Assembly: GCF_907164915.1 (NCBI RefSeq)
Contig: NC_061866.1
Span: 26,925,905-26,989,904, forward strand
DNA length: 64,000 bases
Direction: 5' to 3'
From: Impatiens glandulifera
Lineage: Eukaryota; Streptophyta; Magnoliopsida; Ericales; Balsaminaceae
A program made the position numbers and the translations under genes. Below, piece after piece: positions 46,601 through 59,400 of this stretch (positions within the stretch are counted from its first letter, which is position 1; every line of letters starts with the position of its first letter). The notes below the pieces were generated by a model. That model was not told the DNA's origin and did not search any database. It saw only the letters and a list, made by a program, of their open reading frames with translations.

Positions 46601-47688
46601 AGATGAGAAACTTCTATTACCATTCAACATTTTGGCTAGAGTTAAAAGCCATTTCTACCACGTTTCATGGATAAAGTAAGGAGAACATCTTTCACGATTC
46701 AAACGTTCTGAGAAGACAACTAACGAGCACCTTAATCAGGATATCATCGATCATGTTATCGCTATGTTTTATCTAACCATCCTTTTTAATGTTTTTCTAA
46801 AAAATAAATAAAAACTTGGTTGTTTACAGATGTGGTTTCATTTGTATCAAACTTAGACATGTGTTTTCCAAAATATAATCGTTATTTTCAAACTTTTCCC
46901 AAGAGGTCTATTTTATAGACACCATAATTTTGTACCAAAGGTATTTAATTAAATTTTGGGCTTACTTAAATAAAATAAAAATATCATAAATAAATTAAAT
47001 GAATTAAAAATGAATATTATATATTTAATTAATTTGTTTGTGTGTTTATTTGAGGTAAAAAAAGAAAAAATATATGTTACCAACAAGTCTAGGCGTAGAT
47101 GCCCATACCTCAAAATAAGCAAATACAACCGATCCCCTCATTCCCTCTTCTTCATCACTTATGTATTTCTCTCTCCACAATGAGAATCAAACAAAGCCAA
47201 CAAGAGATCTCTTTCGGAAAAATCCGATCTCTCATTTGTTAGACCAAATCGTTCGGAGCTAAATGCCAAGTAATCTCTAAGGCACGAGGATAGTGATGCC
47301 TATGAATGTAGAGACTCCTAATGATTAGGACCCTTCAACTGAATGGAAAAAAGTAGACAAAATGTGTGAAACCCTAAATTGCCATGAAGGCTAGGTTATC
47401 TAAAAGGATTAAAGGGGAGGATCTAGAGGGAAAAAAATAAAAACGAAGGAGATCTTAGGAAAAAAGAAAAATGAGATCTTCATTTTGACAAAGAACTTAT
47501 GAACTGTTCGAAGGCTGAAATTAGAGTTCTTCATTTTATTTTGGGTTTAATTTGAGTACACATTGAAATCACTTTAGGCTTCAAATGCCCTTAATTTTCT
47601 ATGATTCAGGTATATTTTTTTATGTTCTAACTTTCATGATTTTGATTTTATGATGTAATTATTTTGTAAATGTGTTATATGACAATAT
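43640..47688. other. AT-rich intergenic DNA with repeat fragments
   Basis: No gene recognised. Poly-A run at about 44434-44459, C-run near 45633-45643. A duplicated phrase GAAGCGTCGAAGTCTT occurs at about 45596 and 45677. A block at 44769-44920 recurs near 54673-54800. Confidence 0.55.
44769..44920 (+). repeat. Dispersed repeat, copy 1
   Basis: Shares TTTATCTAGTCCACGTTTAT and the following ~130 bp, imperfectly, with 54673-54800 in the same orientation. Probably fragments of one unrecognised element. Confidence 0.65.
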
Positions 47689-48029
47689 TGTTGGGTGTGA
47701 ATTTTATTGGATTTTGGCTCAGTCACTCTTGTTTATGGATTTCGAAAGCACTTCTACCTCACCAAAGGCGGCAACCCTCTCACTAGCATCCAACACTATG
47801 CTTCAAGTTACTCTACACCTCTCATCAAGAGACTAGTACCCTATTTTCTTATTGGGTCAAGTCCAATATAGGTTACTAGTGATTGGGCCACAATGTTGGG
47901 CTAACAAATGCCCAAAAATCTCCACCTTTGACCCAAAGCAGTGCAAAACACAATCAAAGAACCACAAGATACATCATCGCCCATTTGTTACCCCTAAGGC
48001 AATAAATAGAATACTCAAGATAAACTCAT

Positions 48030-48460
48030 GTCACAAAGACTGGGGATAAGAGTACAAAGTATGCGAAAATCACAAAGGGTAAATGCAAGAGCACAAAGCA
48101 CACAAAAAATCACAGAGATCAAACGTAAGAACACAAAGTACGCAAAAAATCACAAAGATCAAATACAAGAGCACAAAGCACGCGAAAAACCACAAAGTCA
48201 AACGCAATAGCACAAAGCATATAAAAAATCACAAAGATCAAACACAAGAGCACAAAGCACGCAAAAAATCACAAAGATCAAATGCAAGAGCACAAAGCAT
48301 GAGAAAAATCACATAGATCAAACGCAAAAGCACAAAGCACGCAAAAAATCACAAAGATCAAACACAAGTGCACAAAGCATGCGAAAATCACAAATATCAA
48401 ACGCAAGAGCATAAAGCATGCGAAAATTACAAAGATTAAAGGAAGATCACAAAGCATGCC
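48030..48460. repeat. ~40-bp repeat array, copy 1
   Basis: About ten units of CACAAAGATCAAACGCAAGAG joined to CACAAAGCACGCAAAAAAT; each half begins CACAAAG. Confidence 0.9.
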
Positions 48461-48594
48461 ATGTTCACAAAGGACGATACTCAAAGAACTTACCGTAAGT
48501 CAAAGTTTAAAATCCTTTGACATGAAAACAATTTTCCAGCAGGTTAACACTTAGTACCCCAAAGCTTCTTTGTAAGAGCTAGTCTTATTACAGT

Positions 48595-50385
48595 TTAGGG
48601 ATTTAAACAAGTTAAAAATAAATTCAGACATATATTATAATCATTCAAATTATTATCCCTAAAACTAGCAGGCACTCTAACAGTTCTTTTACTTCTATCC
48701 TTAGCAAGTTGATAATCATGCAAATCATCAAACAAATCATGAATATTATCATGCTCCAACTCATTGGGAACATTCACATCATGATCGGCAGGTTAATCAT
48801 TAACTACAAGCACATGTTCCACCTTATTAGGATCATATTAATAGGAGTGGGAGACATAGGAAAGTAAGGAAAGTCATTCCCATTAAAGACGACATCTCTA
48901 CTTATCACAATCTTAAGCCTAGGTTCACTCTTATCTCAAAATTGATAACCTTTTACCCCCTTCAGGGTAGCCTAAGAACACACATTTATTGGACCTAGGC
49001 TCTAACTTGTCAACCTTCTGATGCACATAGCCAACACATCCAAAAACTTTCAACTTGCTCAAATCATTTTTTCCGTCAAACGGAACCATACCATATTGAT
49101 TAACACCATAGAGTAGTACCCTATTTTCTTATTGGGTCAAGTCCAAAATAGGTTACTAGTGATTGGGCCACAATGTTGGGCCAACAAATTCCCAAAAAAT
49201 CTCCACCTTTGGCCCAAAGCAGTGCAAAACACAATAAAAGAATCGCAACATACATCATCGCCAATTCGTTACCACTGAGGCAATAAAGAGAATACTCAAG
49301 ATAAACTCGTGTCACAAAGACTGGGGATAAGAGTACAAAGTATGTAAAAATCACAAAGATTAAATGCAAGAGCACAAAGCACACAAAATATCACAAAGAT
49401 CAAACGTAAGAGCCCAAAACACGCAAAAAATAACAAAGATCAAATACAATAGCACAAAGCACGCAAAAAATCACAAAGTCAAACGCAAGAGAACAAAGTA
49501 TGCAAAAAATCACAAGGATCAAACACAAGAGCACAAAGCACGCAAAAAATCACAAAGATCAAACGCAAGAGCACAAAGCATGCAAAAAATCATAAAGATC
49601 AAATGCAAGAGCACAAAGCACGCGAAAAATCACAAAGATCTAACACAAGAGAATAAGAATGCGAAAATCACAAAGATTAAACGCAAGAGCACAAAGCATG
49701 CGAAAATCACAAAGATTAAAGGCAAGATCACAAAGCATGCCATGTTCACAAAGGACGATACTCAAAGAACATACCGTAAGTCAAAGTTTAAAATCCTTTG
49801 ACATGAAAACAATTTTCCAACAGATAAACAATTAGTACCCCAAAGCTTCTTTGTAAGAGATAGTCTCATTACATTTTAGGGATTCAAACATGTTAAAAAT
49901 AAATTCAGACATATTATAATCATTCAAATTATCATCCCTAAAATTAGAAGGCATTCTAACAGTTCTTCTACTTCTATTCCTAACAAGTTGATAATCATGC
50001 AAATCATCAAACAAATCATGCACATTATCATGCTCCACCTCATTGGGAACATTCACATCATGATCGGCAGGTTGATCAATAACTACAAGAACATGTTCCA
50101 CCTTATTAGGAGCATATTAACAAGAGTGAGAGACATAGGCAAGTAAGGAAAGTCATTCTCATTAAAGACGACATCTCTACTTATCACAATCCTAAGCCTA
50201 TGTTCACTCTTATCTCAAAATAGATAACCTTTTACCCCTTCAGGGTAGCCTAAGAACACACATTTATTGGACCTAGGCTCTAACTTGTCAACCTTCTTAT
50301 GCACATAGCCAACACAGCCAAACCTTTCAACTTGCTCAAATCATTTTTTCCGTCAAACGGAACCATACCATATTGATTAACACCA
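48595..50385 (-). pseudogene. E4 Copia integrase C-terminus/linker fragments (two tandem copies)
   Basis: Minus strand. The longer copy (about 50385-49832) includes MSGVNQYGMVPFDGKNDLSK, then in other frames FLGYPEGVKGY and VISRDVVFNENDFPYL, and the linker HDLFDDLHDYQLVRNRSRRT with ISYKEALGY (49832-50101). The second copy (about 49108-48595) repeats it with NELEHDNIHDLFDDLHDYQL (48700-48777). These belong to the stretch between integrase and reverse transcriptase of Copia pol. No catalytic domain remains. Confidence 0.78.
49320..49735. repeat. ~40-bp repeat array, copy 2
   Basis: Same array as at 48030-48460, carried along in the tandem duplication, with some unit losses. Confidence 0.9.
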
Positions 50386-50593
50386 GACATGCTATAAAAC
50401 AAATTAAAATAATCAACAATTAATATGGAAGAAATTAATAGGAGGGTTCAAGCCATGACAACTCGTGAAACTCAAATAAAGTTTCGACTTACCCACCCCA
50501 CTAAGAGATTTTTGAGAAATTCGGCGACGGTGGAGGATCGTGGCTGCAACAAACAGATTGGAGGCAACTCCTCTTTTTCTCCTTCAGCGACGC

Positions 50594-50852
50594 GGCAGTA
50601 GTAGCTCCTTCTCCAGCGACAAACGTGAGCGGCGGGGCTGGTTCGTCTTCTCGGCAGCGACAGCTCCTTCTCTAGCAAAAAATGCGAGCCGTGGGGCTGC
50701 TTCGTATTCTCAGTAGTGGCACAGAGATGGAAGATCCTTCTCCATCGACAAACGCAAGCGGTGAGGCTGCTTTATCTTCTCAGCAGCGGCACGGCGGTGG
50801 AAGCTCCTTCTCCAGTGACAAACGTGAATGGCGGGGCTGCTTCATCTTCTTC
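50594..50852. repeat. Four GC-rich tandem units of 59-70 bp in the E4 leader
   Basis: Units share GCTCCTTCTCCAGCGACAAA and GGCGGGGCTGCTTC. They lie between the primer site and the surviving coding remnant. Short ORFs across them are repeat by-products. Confidence 0.8.
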
Positions 50853-51273
50853 TTCAAAGGAGGCGATGGTGGCTTACTTTTTCCTCCAGAAGCTTTCTCT
50901 AGAATGTAGCAGTAGGGGCTTCTTCTTCCTTCTTCTAGTAGCACAAAGTTGTTGGCTTAGAGAGTGAGGCTGAAGCAGAAGTACAAACTTTAGGCCTAGA
51001 GGGAACTTGGATTGCAAACCCAGCGGAAGCTCCTCTTCTTCCTTTTCTCACTCTCTATCTCTACTCACCAAACATTGAGAGAAACACACTCTCTCACTAG
51101 CTGGAAGTAGAAGACAACAATGGAGGATGACTGATTTAAGCCTTCTTCTTCGCGCTCTCTCTTTGGTTTGATCTTGAAGCGAAGAATACAACAATCAATC
51201 AAAGAGTTATTGGTGAAGACAACTCATATCCTCCAACCCAATCTCAAACTCCAATTACAAATCTTAACCCCTA

Positions 51274-51285
51274 GCTCTGATACCA
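51274..51285 (-). other. E4 primer-binding site
   Basis: Reverse complement is TGGTATCAGAGC, a perfect initiator Met-tRNA match, one base from the 5' LTR. Confidence 0.92.
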
Positions 51286-51544
51286 CTATTGGGTGTGAAT
51301 GTGATTAGAGTTTGGATCAGTCACTCTTGTTTATCGATTCCAAAAGCACTACTACCTTATCAAAGGCGACAACCCTCTCACTAGCATCAAACACTACGCT
51401 TCAAGTTTCTCAACACCTCTCACTAAGAGAGTAGTACTTTATTTTCTTATTGGGTCAAGTCTAGGTTACTAGTGATTGAGACACAATGTTGGGGCAACAA
51501 ATGCCCAATAAATATTTAATGGTTCTAAATAAGAGAAATATATT

Positions 51545-52100
51545 AGAATAGAAAATTGATTTTTAAATTCTTTTTAGAAGTCGGATTGTGGAGGTCTCAT
51601 TTTGACCATGCTTTGAGTTTTGGTTTGATACTAATGTTGATAGACAGTTTCTAAATATATTTTAGATATGCATTAAATGTTTAGAGGAAAATCATAAATT
51701 GTTTGATTGAAGAGGGTGTTCTTGGAACATTAGAAAATTTAGAATTTTTTTATGTTTGAGGTCTTGATTCTAAATGTGTTATATGATAATGCTCAATGAT
51801 TCTCGTTAGGTGAGATGGACTAGTAGAGAAAATTGATCTTTAAATTCTTCTTAGAACTTCGTTTATGCATGTCTCATGTTGAACATTCTTTAAGTCTTAG
51901 TTTGGATCTAATGTTGATAGACAATTTCTAAGTGCATTTTAGAAATGCTTTTAAGTGTTCAAAGGGAAATCGAAAACTTATCTATTGAAAAAGGGTGTTC
52001 TTGACACTTTAGGAAATTTAGGATTTGTTTTATGTTTGAGGTTTTGATGATGTATGTTTGATTTACAATAATGCACTTGATTCTATGTTGAGGTGTAGGA
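51545..52100. repeat. ~277-bp tandem duplication next to E4
   Basis: GAAAATTGAT...AAATTC at 51551 recurs at 51828, with GTTGATAGACARTTTCTAA and GGGTGTTCTTG in both units. The left flank of E4 (about 47600-47688) resembles the end of this unit, so E4 may have inserted in an older copy. Confidence 0.75.
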
Positions 52101-55100
52101 TTTAAATAAGTGGTGACCAAATGCTATAAAACTTTGTGATATCTAGGGTTCTTGGGTCTGTTCTTCAAACTCAAGAGGCACTATGTGTAAAAAAATTTGA
52201 ACGAACCCGGGATCTTCCTCTTGACTTGAATGTCGGTCGTCCTCGCCTTGAACAGTTGTGTCAGCACGACTTTTATTAAATGAATAAATTACCAAATACC
52301 AGCATCGCATTGTTTACCATAAATAAATAAAAAAGTAAAATGTGATTATCATGATTCGAGCTTACAAACTCTTCCCCATTTCTAGAAAGCTGACCTCCAA
52401 GGGAATTGAGCCAAGGAACCTTATATGTTGAATCTTGTGCGCGATTTTTTAACAAATAGCCAAGTTTGTTTGGGATTCCATTTTAGGAATTTTGTGTGAG
52501 GGAAATAATTTTACGTGATCGAAAACTTAACGTTAGAAACGAGAATTTATAGACGACTCCATAATTTATCAACTTGTCGAATCAGGGAGAGATTATGATA
52601 GTTAATGGGAAGTCGTCATATGTCTATTTAGTGTTTTTCTATTTTATTAACCTCGTGACTACAAAGTCTCTACCTAGTTTTTAAAACAAAGAAAATATTT
52701 TAGGCGCATGCACGCCATAAATAGAGATTTTTTCGAGTTAGACGCTTGATTATGTGTGAGTAAAGGCGCACACGCTATGTCCCTCGACGCCCCTTAGGTC
52801 TCGTCAATTTTGTCATTATAAAATGTAGTATACGTTTTACTTTTTATGTTTTCTATTTTTTATTTATCTTACGACTAAGAGTGATTTCTGTCCACTTTTA
52901 ATGTGAATCTGATGTGTTTTGTACATCAAAATGAAAGAAAAATGGATGTAAAAAAAAGAACTTTATAAAGTCTAGAAAATAAATCCTCACATAAATGACC
53001 TTAAAATTTATCAAGACTAAGAGCTTAGATGTTTAAGTGTTAAGAATATTCTAAAGTCTCACTTTTTAGGTTTTTTAGGTGAGTATTTATGTAGGATAAA
53101 TATTTTATAGAGTAAAAAGCAAACTCGTGAAGAAAATTTTATCTTTTTGATTTTTCATGTTGTTGATTTTTTATGTTTTTGATTTTTGAAGTTTTACATT
53201 TTTACAATTATTTAATTTTATATATAGTGTATCTAACCTAGAATCAATTAAGGCACAAACTTATAACAAGTGAAAATAAAACAAGAAAAATAAAACATGT
53301 CTAAACTTGACCAAAATAAAAATAAAAATCAAGAAAAATAGGTCGCGGTTAAATCCGTCGGTCGTGGGCTGCAATAGACTGGAAATCATCGGTCGTGGTA
53401 CGTCAATTGTGTCGTATTTTTGAAGAACAGGGCAAAAGAGCAGAAATCAGGTGTAGCAGCAAAGGAATCCTCAGTCGCAATCGTTGGTAGTGGATGAGCA
53501 TAAGCTAGTTCTCTCGGTCGGGTGATGAGTAGAGGATGACCAGCTACTTTGCTTATCGGTCATAAGGGTCGGGAAATGTAGACAGAAAATGAAAGCTCGG
53601 TTGAATGAAGAACATTGAGCCAGAAGCATATTCTAAAGATCGAAAGTAAACCAGCATCAAGGAAGCAAGCCAGCAGCGACAGCAGGGAGCGAAAGAAACA
53701 TTGGCCTTTAAGCGTCAGGGTTCCTTGAAGAAACGCTGGAAGAACGTCATGTAACATCGGCTAGGCGTCTGAAGACCTGATGTTCCTATATATGTATGAC
53801 CGAGAATTCTAATTTTTAACTTAATGTTAGCCAAGAATAGCTCCTTACCTAATTCTTTATGGAATAAAAGGTTAGTTATACAGTATATTTACAAAATATG
53901 ACCCAAAAAAAATCAAAGAATCAAAACAATTAAAATCAAGAAACACCAAGAACACAAAGGCATAAACTTTTTAGGGTTTGTGAGGTTTTTTCAAGTATTT
54001 TCGGTCAAGACCCTTTTGTTTTATTTTAAACTTAATTATCCATGGGCTCAAGTGATTAATATATGAAATAATTAAGATGAATGTAAGAAAATGCCAGAAT
54101 TAAATCTATTTAAATTGAAATTGAAATGACCGAGAATGTGAAATATTGATACATATTTAAGTGTTTTTCGATAAATGTGTTTTGTTCATGTTAAAATTCA
54201 AATTTTCTTGGGCTGAAATGTTTAATATGATAAATAAATGCTGAGTGCAGAAATATTGGAAATTAAAAACCGATGTTTAAATGGGATAACTAAATATCCA
54301 AGAAAAGTTACCTATTTAATTAGGTTCGGTTTTGGTTAATTATTTTGAACATTTTTGGTTAAATGATTCTTTTATATCTTTAAAATTAAATCTTTTTCCT
54401 GGACACAAAGGTTCAATATAAAAATTAAACACAACGAGTCAAAAAGATCATGGATTAAATCAACTTAGAAGAAAATGTCCAAATCATGATTAAAATGACC
54501 ATTTTGGGTCTGTTTTAGTTTTTTTTAATTAATTTCTATAAAGGTGTTTTGGTTTAGATTTAGTTTCTTTTATTTTGATTTTATTAACATATTTTACACT
54601 ATTTTACAAGTTTAATATACAGAAACTAAATCAAGAACTTAAGAATCCTTATTTTAATTTTCGGAATCTTTTCCATTTTATCTAGTCCACGTTTATTTAC
54701 CAGTATCGTTTTTTCATATTATTCCATGACCATTTAGACACATGATTTAGGAGTATAATGATACAAAATTAGACACAAATTTAGATTTGGATAAATAAAT
54801 AAGGTGTAAAATAATATATTTTTTTAAATGGTTAAAAGTTTAAAGTAGAAACCATTAATTGATAGGCACGTAAGACATAGCACCGAAGCCCTTTCAAACG
54901 TGCAGTTAAGTACAAAACCAAGAACAAAGTCACTAAAAACGTGTTTAAGTATTTTTCTTTTCTAATTTTTCAAGAAATAAATTATGCGGCAACTCTAAAA
55001 AGTCAAATTTAGTCTAAATCGATTTTTTTTAAATGCACTCTAGTTAAGTTTACAATTTTAGTTTCTTGTCTCACTCGAGACTCGAGGGGGAATGTGAGTT

Positions 55101-56459
55101 ATGGGGCGCGATTACTGAGTATCAAAAACTCATTCTCGGAAAGGGTCGATTTTTGACGTTACACCTACTAAATTTGTATATATCAATCATTTAAAAATAA
55201 TGATAATATTATATTATCGATGCAGTGGTTAGTAAGATAAATTGTATGTATTTGATCTAGATTCAAATATTTTCTCTAGGTAAGTGTTTTATTTTTATGA
55301 AATTTTATCATGTACTAAATTCAAGTCATAACTTTAATAAAGAAGATTGATAAGGAATGAATGAAGTAGCATTACATTATTGAATGATAATGGGTTAGGA
55401 AAGAGAAGAAGCATAAATTTTGTTATTTTATTAGTCATTCTTTCACTTGTTTCATCGTCAAAATTCATTTATCTTTATCATTTCTCTTACTATGAGTGTA
55501 ACATACAAAAAATAATAATAAAAAAATTATTCTTTCTGAACTAGTGAGAAATTAAATTAGATAAAGATATAAATAATTAAGTTTACATTACAAATATTGT
55601 GTGTTGGTTTTGAAAAAAAATCGTAATAAAAAAAAATTAAATTATTTCAAACTGATGAGATAATATTTTTAACATAATTTTATTAGACATGTATTCATAA
55701 ATATATTAAAGAGTCAATTGGTTTGAAAGAGAAACATTAATAAATTTTTTAAAATATTTTTATTTTTTCTAAATGTTAATTTAAATAAGATAACATTTTT
55801 AATATAACTTAATCAGACATTTATTTATAATTTTATTATCATTTTATTATTCAAACTCAAATTCAAATTCAAAATTATTTATGAAAGCTCTAAATTAAAT
55901 AAATAAAATTATAAAGAGATGATGAATGTATGAGAATCTAGCATGGAACTTCTTTAGATGAGAAAGAGAGCCAAAAAGAGAAAAAGAAAGCATCTTCTAC
56001 TTTTGTGGATTGTTAAATTTAACCACAAAGAAAGAGAATATAAAAATGGAATAAAGTAGCAATAGGTTGTACAAGTCATTGTCTATTAATCAAAACTAAT
56101 ACCAACCAACAATTTAAAATTTTTCCTCACCATTCTAGATGCAAATTATAATGTTATTTGTTACTTCATTAAATATATAACTCATGATTCAGATATTTTG
56201 TATATCATTGTAATTATGTAAAATGTGAACCTAATAAAAACAAGAATTGTCATAATCAGTTAGGTTTTGAACTGAATTTAGGTTTTTAAAATATCTTATT
56301 AGAATATTAATTTAAATTTAATATATATTACAAAATTTAATAAAAAATCAAATTTAACTTCAATTTCATGTATTTTCAAACAAATAGATATGATGACAAA
56401 TAATCTCAAAATAATAACCATAGAGAAAACCGAGAAGAATCAAATTATTATTACTTTTA
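52101..56459. other. Repeat-rich intergenic DNA, no certain gene
   Basis: GC-richer CTCGGTC sequence at 53340-53800 and a 54673-54800 copy of the dispersed repeat suggest retroelement LTR fragments. Bases 55080-55180 (CTCGAGGGGGAATGTGAGTT) look like the border of a Ty3 element. The rest is AT-rich with nothing recognised. Confidence 0.5.
54673..54800 (+). repeat. Dispersed repeat, copy 2
   Basis: Partner of 44769-44920. Confidence 0.65.
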
Positions 56460-59400
56460 TCATTTTCTACAAACCGATAAAAGAACAATGAAAACCGCAA
56501 TACCAGCCACCACAGCAACAATTATTGCTATTGTCTTCCCAACATCATCCTCATTGGAAGAATCTATTAAACATGTTCAAACACACAATTCAAGATAAAT
56601 AAACTAGAAACATGTAAAAACAAACAAAATTTTACATGTGTACCTATTGGCAAACGATAGTATCCCGAGGCCCAATACTTTGCATAGCATTGAGCAAGAT
56701 AAACATCAACAGCCTCAGCTGGTCCACAAATTGTCTTCAGTTTCTGAACAGCATTCGCTAGACAAGCTGAGCAGTCGGTTACACTTACGTCGCCAAGGCA
56801 TTGTGCAAATCCCTCTACCAACCCTGATGTGCTGATTTTAAAGGATGTCGCCACCATCAAATCAGTCAAGACGTCGTCTCTTCTCTTCAAGAACTCTGCG
56901 TCCTCACTCACGATTTCACTGCACTTCTTATATCTGTATCGGACATCAGAGTTTTGTATCGTTAATAGTCTATGAAACTTTTTAGTTTTTTAATAATTTA
57001 TTTTAAACAATATAGAGATATATAATATTTTAACGCAAAAATTAATAACATAACTTAACTTAGTTGATCAGTTATATTCTTTTTTATAAAATTAGTGATA
57101 TCGACAAAAAATTTAAATATTAAGAGAACCCATTATTTTTTTATTTTTTTACAAAGGGTTGGGCAATATGCTAATGCATAAATTAAAAATTTTCAATATA
57201 TAGTTCACAATATTAGAAAAAAACCATTATAAAACAAAATTAGGATAGAGTGGTTAAGTTAAAGATGCATAAATTAATTAAAAAATTTCAATAGTTCACA
57301 ATATTAAAAAAAAATGCATTATAAAACAATATTAGGATAGAGTGGTTACATTAAAGACAAAAGGTTGATGAATAGGGGTTTTGACATGGCCAACCCTAGG
57401 ATAGGTCAGTTAGACAACGGTTTGGTCATAATATTGTATTAACATAATATTTAACCTTTTAGAATAAGTTATTTTTATTGATGAAAATATATATTATTAA
57501 ATTTATTCAAGCTAACATAAAATATAAATAAGAACAATAAATCTCTTTATGCCACCACTAGATTTCGAGATACTACCATTATTGTCTCTAGCATGGGCAG
57601 AAGTCCACTACTTAACAACCTTTTGGACTTTTCAATCTTTTACATTTTGAAAAAAAAAATCTTATAAAACAAAATATGAGATGGTGGTTATGTTAAAGAC
57701 AAAAGGAATATGAATGGTGGGCTTCGACCAACTATTATTTGTTGTCTTTAATGTGTGCAGAATAGTCCAATCCAACATTATCACGGGCAATATAAAGTGA
57801 TATAGATGATGAGATCACATTCAGGGGCGGAGCCAGGATTTCAAGTCTACCCGGGCTAAAATTATTTTCACCAAAACTAATATAACATGATATTTTTTTA
57901 ATATTCCATTATATATTAAAAAATATGAATCGTTTAAGCACAACGAAACAAAGCATGACATTAGAAAAATAAAAAATACTGAAAAGAGAAAAAAAATATC
58001 TTAGACTAAAGATACAAAAAAAACAATAATGACATTACTATTGAAGTTGGGATTTACGATTTTTTGAAATATAATAGTCATCGATAATTGAATTCGTGTC
58101 TATACTTGAAACAAATTCCCTCTCAATATAGATGATCATGGAATCGGTGAGAAAATCTTCTCCCATTTTATTACGATAAACTTTTTTAATATGTTTCATA
58201 GCAGAAAATGCTCGTTCAGTAGTCGCCGTTGAAACGGGTAGAGTTAAAACTAAACGGATCAACCTATCAATCAAATGATACTGTTCCAACTTTTTTGTTT
58301 CAAATAAACCTCGGCACAATTCTGAGATAGTAGACATGTTTTGGAATTTTTCATGACAAACTATATCAATCTCAAAATGTAGTAGTTGACTCCTCAAATG
58401 ATGCATTTCTTGTCTGGTGAAATCCTCGGGATAATACTTCTTGGCGATAGTCAAAATTTTGTCGATGTTGAAGTTTTTAAATTTATCATTTGGGTCCAAA
58501 GTAGAACTAAGCGAAAGAAGTTCGACTGTATCATCACTGAATCTGAAGTTTAACTCTTCCAACTGAAAATCTATTGCAGCATTGAATATATCATAATGAA
58601 AGTGATGCTCAACTGTGATGGTATCCTTTTGTCCACATGAACGACTATATTTCTTATAACGAGCACTCATCTCTGGTATATCAACATCTAATCTTGTGCA
58701 AAATGATATGACATTCGAAAGAAGAATATCAAACCCATCATTTCTTAAATTCAAGAGAAGTGTTTTAGTAAAAGATACCAAATTCATTGCATTTAATATA
58801 TCAATAGACTTTCTTTGTAAGTCACGACTAAGCAAATTTGTGATCCCCATAATTTTATGCATTAAGTGCAAAATAAAAATGAAATCAAAAGACTTCATCA
58901 CTATTAAAGATCCACCAGCTTCCCCACGCATCGAAATAGAGGAACCATCTTCGATAATATTTTCAAGCACATTAATAGTTGCATCATACATATCTATCAA
59001 GCTGCAAATAGAATCAAAATGGGAACTCCAACGAGTAGTTCCTGGTCGTTGTAAATTACCAATCTGGTTAGCTCCTCGTCCAAGCTCACGTTCACCATCA
59101 GCAATAGAACGAGCAATTTCATTAGCTTGAGCTGACTGTAACTCGGTATTACGTTTTGAAGAAGATGTCATAAGATTGATAATAGTCGTTAGATTCGAAA
59201 AGAAAAGCCATATAGAGATCTCCTTTTCAGCAGCAGTAACTAATGCTAGTTGTAGTCGATGGGCAAAGCAATGCACATAATACGCATAAGGGCAATCTTT
59301 AAGAAATAGAGCTTGCAAACCATTAAAAATACCACTCATATTGCTAGCACCATCATATCCCTGACCTCGCATATTATTAATTTCTAGATTATATCTAGTG

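Larger units (their letters stand above)
47834..50385. repeat. 1.28-kb tandem duplication inside E4
   Basis: Copy 1 is about 47834-49108 and copy 2 about 49114-50385, offset 1277-1280 bases. Each starts TAGTACCCTATTTTC within the LTR and ends in the coding remnant at AACACCA. A 73-bp LTR piece (49114-49186) is therefore stranded in the middle of the element. Confidence 0.92.
47689..51499 (-). mobile_element. Deleted antisense Copia element E4
   Basis: LTRs of about 215 bp (3' LTR 47689-47906, 5' LTR 51287-51499) with TGTTGGG and CAACA ends. The flanks AATAT and AATGC fit a TSD altered by two transitions, because a nearby tandem copy of the host sequence also has AATGC at that point. Only fragments of integrase and the integrase-RT linker remain. 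An internal ~1.28-kb tandem duplication includes part of the LTR. Confidence 0.83.

Noticed and set aside
48028..49801. Plus-strand ORFs rich in Lys, His and Gln
   Set aside because: Direct translations of the ~40-bp array; the true coding remnants here are on the minus strand.
50472..50967. Ser/Arg-rich ORFs on both strands
   Set aside because: By-products of four GC-rich tandem units in the E4 leader.
55215..55300. Second SINE-like stretch (GCAGTGGTTAGTAAG ... AGATTCAAAT)
   Set aside because: Only loose box A/B similarity, no TSD or tail found.
56638..56835. Plus-strand ORF opposite PDLP exon 2
   Set aside because: Antisense of a spliced, conserved exon.
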